Shown: positions 5,672 through 10,893 of the stretch, piece by piece
Numbering within the stretch: the stretch's first letter is position 1
Layout of the letters: each line of letters starts with the position of its first letter
NCBI GenBank assembly: GCA_965368765.1
Contig: CBDUOF010000170.1
Span: 1 to 10,893, forward strand
Length of the DNA: 10,893 bases
Source: Leptofilum sp965368765
GTDB lineage: Bacteria; Chloroflexota; Anaerolineae; Promineifilales; Promineifilaceae
Reading direction: 5' to 3'
Translations under genes and position numbers: made by a program
Notes under the pieces: generated by a model
The model's database searches: none
What the model was told of the DNA's origin: nothing
The model's input: only the letters and a program-made list of their open reading frames with translations

Positions 5672-7041
5672 GCAAACGGTTCCAGATATTGGCCTAATTT
5701 TTCGGCTACCACATCAATAAACGGCCGTTTCAAAATACCTAAATGCGTTGCTTCCACCGGGTGCATCTGCAAGCCATCCTGGGGCAAATCTGACCACCCG
5801 AGCGATTCATCCCCCCCATTCTCTAGCGTAGAATGAAACAAAACCGCCTTGCCAGCATAGCGTTGGGGATAATAGGCCTGGGTTGCCTGCGTGGAAATCA
5901 CATGCATAAAGTAAAAGTCATGAAAACGGGACGGAACCAATTGTCTTAAATCAATATATTGCTGAATCAGCAGGGCGCGACTTTTACGCCATTCACGCAG
6001 GCATGCTCGATAAAAAATATTCTTATAGGCGACGAATCGATTTTTACTGCTGTTCAATATATACCCCAGCCGCGCCAAACGACCCAGTCGTGCCATATTT
6101 TCTTTGTGTCGCGTCAGCCGTTCGGCCAGCTGTTCTGCCGATGGCGTTTCGGTCGCCTCCGGTTTGTTTTGTGGCGTGGATGGATCGATAAAGGCCAGTA
6201 ACCCTACCTCATCGCCGGCTTGTCGCAGCTGTTGGGCAATTTCATACGCCACAATACCGCCAAAACAAAAGCCACTCACCAGATAGGGGCCATCGGATTG
6301 AACCATCTTCATTTCCTCAATGTAATGGGCTGCCATCTCTTCCACGGTTCGATAAACAGACCGCTGCGTTGAGTGATCCAGCTTGGGCTGCAAGCCATAA
6401 AACGGCCGTTCTTTCCCCAGTAATTCAGCGAGATCCCGATAATGAAAGACATGCCCTGCCCCGCCATGCACACAAAATAGAGGCGTCTTCCTTCCCAGTG
6501 GCTGGATCGGTACCAGCGATGACCATTGTGGGACAACTCCCTGCTGCCTGATTGCGGACGCGAGTTGGCCGATGGTGGGTGCTTGAAACAGGAGTGAGAC
6601 GGGCAGCCGCACCTCAAGTTTTTTCTCGATAGCGTCAAACAACGTTACCGCCTGGAGTGAATGCCCACCCAGATCAAAATAGTTGGCGTCTGTACTGATG
6701 GCTGGCATATTCAGAAGCTGCTGCCAAATCTGAGCCAGCTGGGATTCCAGCGCATCCTGCGGGGCTACGAACGCATCTTGCCGGCCACTTTCCATATGGC
6801 CATTGGGATCGGGCAGCCCGTGGCGATCGATTTTTCCATTCGGCGTCAGAGGAAAGTTCTTTAGCGGAACAAAAACGGACGGAATCATGTATGCGGGGAG
6901 AGATTGGCTTAGAAACGGCCGTAATGAGGTCACCTCGTGCGTATCACCCACTACGTAGGCTACCAATTGATCGTGCCAAAACCAGCACATCTTGAACAGT
7001 GGGATGCTGCCGCAGCACCGCCTCCACTTCGCCCAGCTCAA
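5668..7041 (-). CDS. NRPS terminal module, 3' piece: adenylation tail, carrier domain, thioesterase
   Basis: This frame of up to 457 residues is the downstream piece of the synthetase begun at 9742. The first 22 or so codons are out-of-frame nonsense; real homology begins at DQLVAYVV (about 6972). It then shows A9 LPAYMIP (48-54), A10 NGKIDR (68-73; Lys70, the catalytic lysine), a carrier domain with YFDLGGHSLQ (121-130; phosphopantetheine Ser128), and a type I thioesterase (about 175-457) that would release the peptide. The thioesterase has VHGGAGHVFHYRDLA, the nucleophile elbow GFCFGG (257-262), FIDP (Asp286) and ATHLGIL (His433). The nucleophile is therefore Cys259, not Ser; codon TGT at 6267-6265. 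If the break is real, this piece has no evident start of its own at the point where homology begins, so it may not be made. It overlaps the transferase gene by ATGA. Confidence 0.88.
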   Translation of the reverse strand: MSWAKWRRCCGSIPLFKMCWFWHDQLVAYVVGDTHEVTSLRPFLSQSLPAYMIPSVFVPLKNFPLTPNGKIDRHGLPDPNGHMESGRQDAFVAPQDALESQLAQIWQQLLNMPAISTDANYFDLGGHSLQAVTLFDAIEKKLEVRLPVSLLFQAPTIGQLASAIRQQGVVPQWSSLVPIQPLGRKTPLFCVHGGAGHVFHYRDLAELLGKERPFYGLQPKLDHSTQRSVYRTVEEMAAHYIEEMKMVQSDGPYLVSGFCFGGIVAYEIAQQLRQAGDEVGLLAFIDPSTPQNKPEATETPSAEQLAERLTRHKENMARLGRLARLGYILNSSKNRFVAYKNIFYRACLREWRKSRALLIQQYIDLRQLVPSRFHDFYFMHVISTQATQAYYPQRYAGKAVLFHSTLENGGDESLGWSDLPQDGLQMHPVEATHLGILKRPFIDVVAEKLGQYLEPFA

Positions 7042-9742
7042 TGCGAAAACCCCGAATCTTTACCTGATGATCGATTCGGCCCAGGAATTCAATACGGCCG
7101 TCTGGCAAATACCGCCCAAGATCCCCTGTTTTATACAGCCGCTCAGCTAAATTGCTGGTAAATGGATTGGGTATAAATTTTTCGGCGGTCAATGCTGGTT
7201 GATTTAGATAACCTCGCGCCAAGCCAATACCGCCGATATGAATTTCACCCGCCACACCGACTGGCACAGGCTGCAGCTGTGGATTGAGCAGATAAACCTG
7301 ATAGTTCGGCAAGGGACGACCAATTACCGGCAAAGCATCATCTGCAGTGAGAACGGCCGTTACCGCCCCCACTGTCCCTTCTGTAGGGCCATAGCCATTC
7401 ACAAAGCGGCGTCCCGGTGACCATTTGGCCACAATCTCTTCTGAACATGCCTCACCGGCCGACACAATCGTTTCTACCATTGGAAAATCATTGGGCGAAA
7501 GCAATGCCAGTGCCGATGGCGGCAATGTGGCAACGGTAACGCCCTGCTCATTCATTAGCTTGACAAAAGATGCGCCCATCAACAAATCATCCGCGTCTGC
7601 CAACACCAAGGTCGCACCATTTTGTAGGGCCGTCAACATTTCCGCGACAGAGGCATCAAAGCTGAATGAGGCAAACTGCAACACGCGGCTATGCTCAGAA
7701 ATTTCAAAACGTTGGCCCAGGGCCTGCGCCAAATTAACCAGCCCGCGATGCGTTACGCCCACGCCCTTTGGCCGCCCCGTAGAGCCGGATGTGTAAATAA
7801 CATAGGCTAAATGGGCAGCCTTTAAACCGCTGAAAGGCTTCGTCTGCGCCTGACGGGCAATCAGACGCTCCCAATCTCGGTCAAGGCAAAGCGTTTGGTT
7901 ATGCTCGGGCAACCTGGTCACCAGCGAATCAGTTGTGAGAATCATTGCGAGATCGGCATCGGCTACGATGTGGTTAAGGCGTTCGGCAGGATAGGCCGGG
8001 TCTAACGGCACGTAAGCCCCACCCACCTTAAACACGGCCAGAACGGCAACCACCATCTCAAAAGAGCGGTTCAGAAAAACGCCGACCTTTTTTTCTGGGC
8101 CAATCTTCTGAGCCTGCAAGGCATGGGCCAACTGATTGGCCATGTTGTCTAATTCTGCGTAGCTCATCTGCTGCTGACCAAAAATGAGCGCAGGTGCGTC
8201 CGGTTTTTGTGTTGCCCATTGAGCAATCAACTCATGGCTGAATTCAGATGCCGGCAATGCCATCTCGGTTCGGTTCCAATCAACCACAATTTGCTGGCAT
8301 TCCGCCGGGGTGAGCAGCGGCAGGCGGCCAATCGGACTATCAGGCTTGGCTACAATACCCTGCAGCAAGTTTTGCCAATGTGCCAGGAGGCGGCACATTG
8401 TTTCCGGCATAAATAAGTCGGTATTGTAGTTTAAACTACATTGGAAGCGATCCGCTTCCAGAGTGACAGAAAGTGTCAGGTCGAATTGGGCCATGCCGTT
8501 GTCTAAAGCGATGGGGGCGATGGAAAGGTTGGGCAACGGCCGTATCTCTTTAGCCCCTTCCTCATAAGTAAACATCACTTGAAATAGCGGATCGTAATTA
8601 AGGGTGCGCTTAGGCTGAAGCAGCTCTACCAACTTTTCAAAAGGCACATCCTGAAAATCATAGGCGGCTGTGGCCGTATCGCGCACTTGCACCAGCAGTT
8701 CACGGAACGACTGCCAACCGTCCAGCTGACTGCGCAGCACCAGGGTGTTGACAAAAAAGCCAACCAGCCCCGACAACGCTTCCTGCTGCCGATTGGCAAT
8801 GGGCGTGCCCACCAAAATATCATCCTGGGCAGTGTAGCGGTGCAAGAGCACCTTAAACGCCGCCAACAGCAGCATAAAGGGCGTGCTGCCGGTTTGCTGA
8901 CAAAGCACCTTGATTTCCGCCGTTAGCTGAGGCGATAAACTAATTGTTTCAAATGCACCATTGTGGGTTTTCACTGTCGGGCGGGGTTTGTCTGTAGGAA
9001 ACTGCAATACGGGCAATTCTCCCGCCAACTGGTTTTGCCAATAATCGAGCTGGGTTTGCAGCACCTCACCCGTCAGCCAGTCGCGCTGCCACAGTGCATA
9101 GTCGGCATACTGAATCGGCAGGTCTGGTAGCTCTGGCTGCTGGCTGCGGCAAAGCGCATCATATGTGGCGGTAAGCTCCTCAATAATGATGCCCGCTGAC
9201 CAGCCATCAAACACAATGTGATGGAAAACCAAGAGGAGTATGTGCGCCTCCGCGCCAATGTGGCACAGGGTAAAGCGGAGCAGCGGCCCCTTTTCCAGAT
9301 CGAAAGGAAGCCGCACGGCCGTTTGTAAAGCAGCCTCAAGCTGGACGGCGGTGGCATCCTGCAGCTCCATTTCTTCAAAATGAATGGGCCAATTTTCATG
9401 AATGTGCTGGTACGGTGTGCCAGAAACGGCCGTAAACGTCGTCCGCAGACTTTCATGGCGCTGCACCAATGCCTGACACGCCTGTGCCAATACCGCTTCA
9501 TTTAGCTGACCAGTCAATCGCAGGGCAAGCGGCGTGTTGAAGAGGGTGCTACCTGGGGTCAGTGTCTCTAAAAACCAGAGCCGTTGCTGGGCAAAGGAGA
9601 GCGGAACGAGTTCATCTGAATGGGGGCGTGGGGAAATCGTCGGAACGGCCATTGAGGCCAATCCTTCATCGGCAAGCAAAAGATCGAGAAGCGCTAACTT
9701 TTCTTCAGAAAAGTGAAATGCCTTATTTGGTTGATCAGTCAT
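6944..9742 (-). CDS. NRPS terminal module, 5' piece: condensation and adenylation domains
   Basis: The 932-residue frame begins with a short docking-like segment (FSEEKLALLDLLLADEG, 11-27). A condensation domain follows (about 45-475): LSFAQQRLW (48-56), RHESLRTTF (95-103), HHIVFDGWS (174-182; catalytic His175), VGFFVNT (327-333). Its third motif looks like the LCL type, which joins two L residues and agrees with the lack of an epimerase domain upstream. The adenylation domain (about 500 on) has YVIYTSGSTGRPKG (647-660), SFDAS (694-698), NGYGPTE (782-788), YKTGDL (870-875) and DHQVKIRGFRIELGE (891-905). Pocket residues by alignment to PheA read D-A-A-T-V-A-G-V-G plus Lys, closest in my memory to aromatic-type codes. 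The frame stops after VLARSIGSLRSG, before the A9/A10 motifs, because of a break near 6970; those motifs lie in the next frame. It starts 6 bases after the previous gene, with no clear ribosome site. Confidence 0.92.
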   Translation of the reverse strand: MTDQPNKAFHFSEEKLALLDLLLADEGLASMAVPTISPRPHSDELVPLSFAQQRLWFLETLTPGSTLFNTPLALRLTGQLNEAVLAQACQALVQRHESLRTTFTAVSGTPYQHIHENWPIHFEEMELQDATAVQLEAALQTAVRLPFDLEKGPLLRFTLCHIGAEAHILLLVFHHIVFDGWSAGIIIEELTATYDALCRSQQPELPDLPIQYADYALWQRDWLTGEVLQTQLDYWQNQLAGELPVLQFPTDKPRPTVKTHNGAFETISLSPQLTAEIKVLCQQTGSTPFMLLLAAFKVLLHRYTAQDDILVGTPIANRQQEALSGLVGFFVNTLVLRSQLDGWQSFRELLVQVRDTATAAYDFQDVPFEKLVELLQPKRTLNYDPLFQVMFTYEEGAKEIRPLPNLSIAPIALDNGMAQFDLTLSVTLEADRFQCSLNYNTDLFMPETMCRLLAHWQNLLQGIVAKPDSPIGRLPLLTPAECQQIVVDWNRTEMALPASEFSHELIAQWATQKPDAPALIFGQQQMSYAELDNMANQLAHALQAQKIGPEKKVGVFLNRSFEMVVAVLAVFKVGGAYVPLDPAYPAERLNHIVADADLAMILTTDSLVTRLPEHNQTLCLDRDWERLIARQAQTKPFSGLKAAHLAYVIYTSGSTGRPKGVGVTHRGLVNLAQALGQRFEISEHSRVLQFASFSFDASVAEMLTALQNGATLVLADADDLLMGASFVKLMNEQGVTVATLPPSALALLSPNDFPMVETIVSAGEACSEEIVAKWSPGRRFVNGYGPTEGTVGAVTAVLTADDALPVIGRPLPNYQVYLLNPQLQPVPVGVAGEIHIGGIGLARGYLNQPALTAEKFIPNPFTSNLAERLYKTGDLGRYLPDGRIEFLGRIDHQVKIRGFRIELGEVEAVLRQHPTVQDVLVLARSIGSLRSG
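6961..6980 (-). other. Frame break within the NRPS adenylation domain
   Basis: Minus-strand reading gives ...V-L-A-R (Arg codon CGA at 6973-6971), then one T (6970), then CAA TTG GTA as Q-L-V-A-Y-V-V in the other frame. In the paralogous upstream module the same Arg and Gln are separated by seven codons (DASGTGP, 21 bases; near 10290-10270). So relative to the paralog 20 bases are missing, which shifts the frame. No homopolymer or obvious slippery site is present. A real deletion, an assembly error, or natural loop-length variation combined with a one-base error are all possible. Confidence 0.75.
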
Positions 9743-9748
9743 AAAATG

Positions 9749-10893
9749 CTAACGTTTCTGGCTCAACAATTGAGCCGCTTCCTCATCCGAAAGTCGCGAC
9801 AATTTGATGAGCAACTGAGCCACCTTTTCCACACGAGCACAATCATTTGGCGACTGAAGAACAACTTGGGTCATTGTAGCAATCGTAGGTGAATTGAACA
9901 AAGCACGCAGTGGCAATTCGATCCGTAACGTTTGCCGCAGGCGGGTTACCAGTTGGGTCCCCAACAGGGAATGACCACCCAACTCAAAAAAATTGTCGTG
10001 AATGCCCACGCGAGGCAAGTTGAGCGTTTCGGCCCATACATTGGCAATCACAACTTCTACATCAGTTCGGGGCGCGGCGTATTGAGCAACGGCCGTCGCC
10101 GTGGGTGCTGGCAGCGCGTTCCTATCAATTTTGCCATTCGGAGTCAACGGAAAAGCTTCTAACGGCACAATGGCGGCGGGAACCATATAGGTGGGCAGGC
10201 GCCGGCTCAAGGCCAGCCGTAAATCTGCAATGGCCAAATCTTGCCCCACGACGTAAGCCACAAGCTGCGGCCCGGTTCCTGATGCGTCTCTGGCCAAGAC
10301 GAGCGCGTCTTGAACGGCCGTTTCTCGGCGCAGCACCGCCTCAATTTCGCCCAGCTCAATCCGGTAGCCACGAATTTTTACCTGATGATCCAGCCGACCT
10401 AAAAATTCCAGATCGCCGCTGGGCAAGTAACGCACGAGATCACCCGTTTTGTAAATCTTATGAGATGCCTGGTGAAGCAAGGAAGTCGAAGCTTCCTCAC
10501 CATTCATGATTTTTGTTTCATCAGCATACAGCGGATTTTGAATAAAGCGCGCTGCGGTCAGCTCAGGGCGATTTAGATAGCCACGCGCCACACCAATGCC
10601 ACCGATATAAAGCTCCCCCGGCGTCCCGACCGGAACAGGCTGCTGCGCCTCATTCAGGATGAACAGCAGCACATTGTCGATAGGCCGACCAATGTGCGGC
10701 GTCCTGTCGGTTGGGGTAAGAACGGCCGTTGTGGCACAAACGGTCGTCTCGGTGGGACCATACCCATTGACAAAGTGGCGGTCTACGGACCAGCGGGCTG
10801 TCACTTCAGCTGGGCACGCTTCTCCGGCGGCAACCACCGTTTGTAGGCTGGGAAAGTCCTCTGGATCCAAGATTGCCAGCGCAGACGGCGGTA
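9749..10893 (-). CDS. NRPS module, partial: adenylation C-terminal half and carrier domain
   Basis: The frame is open to the right edge (visible upstream residues PPSALAIL), so this is the 3' end of a longer synthetase gene. It contains adenylation motifs AAGEACP, VNGYGPTETT, GELYIGG, KIYKTGDLVRYLP, LDHQVKIRGYRIELGE, LPTYMVP and NGKIDR, then a carrier domain with NFFELGGHSLLG (Ser codon at 9970-9968). No condensation, epimerase or thioesterase domain follows; the protein ends in a charged tail, LSRLSDEEAAQLLSQKR, typical of chain-passing docking ends, which would hand the intermediate to the next protein's condensation domain. Visible pocket residues are V-A-G-V-C, nearly the same as in the next module. 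Between RFIQNPL and KIYKTGDL there is an insert of roughly 13 residues (around YADETKIMNGEEASTSLLHQ) compared with the next module. A TTG at 10870 is internal, not the start. Confidence 0.92.
   Translation of the reverse strand, partial: PPSALAILDPEDFPSLQTVVAAGEACPAEVTARWSVDRHFVNGYGPTETTVCATTAVLTPTDRTPHIGRPIDNVLLFILNEAQQPVPVGTPGELYIGGIGVARGYLNRPELTAARFIQNPLYADETKIMNGEEASTSLLHQASHKIYKTGDLVRYLPSGDLEFLGRLDHQVKIRGYRIELGEIEAVLRRETAVQDALVLARDASGTGPQLVAYVVGQDLAIADLRLALSRRLPTYMVPAAIVPLEAFPLTPNGKIDRNALPAPTATAVAQYAAPRTDVEVVIANVWAETLNLPRVGIHDNFFELGGHSLLGTQLVTRLRQTLRIELPLRALFNSPTIATMTQVVLQSPNDCARVEKVAQLLIKLSRLSDEEAAQLLSQKR

Larger units (their letters stand above)
1926..10729. repeat. Highly iterated palindrome ACGGCCGT (19 copies)
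   Basis: The 8-base palindrome starts at 1926, 2836, 3345, 3461, 3923, 4752, 5199, 5266, 5721, 6402, 6915, 7094, 7353, 8536, 9315, 9426, 10089, 10314 and 10722. Seven copies extend to AACGGCCGTT. An 8-base word is expected about 0.17 times in this length at equal base use. Eighteen copies are in coding sequence, in all three codon phases (Thr-Ala-Val 9, Arg-Pro 6, Gly-Arg 3), on genes of both strands and unrelated function; one is intergenic (3345). None is in the first 1.9 kb. This is like the HIP1 palindrome of cyanobacteria in behaviour, but with a different word. Confidence 0.95.

Noticed and set aside
5362..5697. Open frame of 111 codons on the plus strand.
   Set aside because: It lies opposite the phosphopantetheinyl transferase, whose motifs are clear; no family resemblance or ribosome site for the plus frame.
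5668..9742. Mobile element insertion as cause of the split synthetase.
   Set aside because: The two frames overlap and homology runs across the junction with DNA missing, not added; no transposase, terminal repeat or target duplication is seen.
1926..10729. CRISPR array or tandem repeat as explanation of the ACGGCCGT copies.
   Set aside because: The unit is only 8-10 bases, spacing is irregular (67 to 1183 bases), and the copies lie inside ordinary genes.

Overview
The window is bacterial DNA of mixed base composition, with dense gene packing, Shine-Dalgarno sites and an intrinsic terminator. The species cannot be named from the sequence. The overall protein style and an extremely repeated DNA palindrome (ACGGCCGT, 19 copies) fit an environmental, possibly Chloroflexota-like or cyanobacterium-like lineage, but this is a weak guess.

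Left part (1-4800): a stand-alone D-Ala-D-Ala-ligase-like ATP-grasp enzyme on the minus strand; a membrane-anchored YceI-like protein on the plus strand; a gene-free stretch holding what looks like an independently transcribed small RNA with its own promoter (17-base spacer) and a strong terminator; a TauE/SafE-family membrane exporter on the minus strand; and, divergent from it, a D-hydantoinase/dihydropyrimidinase with all its metal ligands. Several promoter-proximal inverted repeats suggest regulated transcription of these single genes.

Right part (4925-10893, all minus strand, continuing past the window's right edge): the downstream end of a nonribosomal peptide synthetase operon. In transcription order it holds the end of one module (partial adenylation domain, carrier domain, C-terminal docking-like tail), then a terminal module (condensation, adenylation, carrier, thioesterase), then a Sfp-type 4'-phosphopantetheinyl transferase that would activate the carrier domains. 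Gaps are 6 bases or 4-base ATGA overlaps, so this is one translationally linked operon. The terminal module is split by a frame break at about 6970, inside the adenylation C-terminal subdomain, exactly where a loop present in the upstream paralogous module is missing. The terminal thioesterase has Cys instead of Ser as the expected nucleophile.

The most notable signals are the highly iterated palindrome ACGGCCGT, used in all three codon phases and so apparently maintained at DNA level; the candidate small RNA with a CU-rich, anti-Shine-Dalgarno-like hairpin loop and crossing long-range pairings; the broken terminal synthetase module; and the Cys-type thioesterase.
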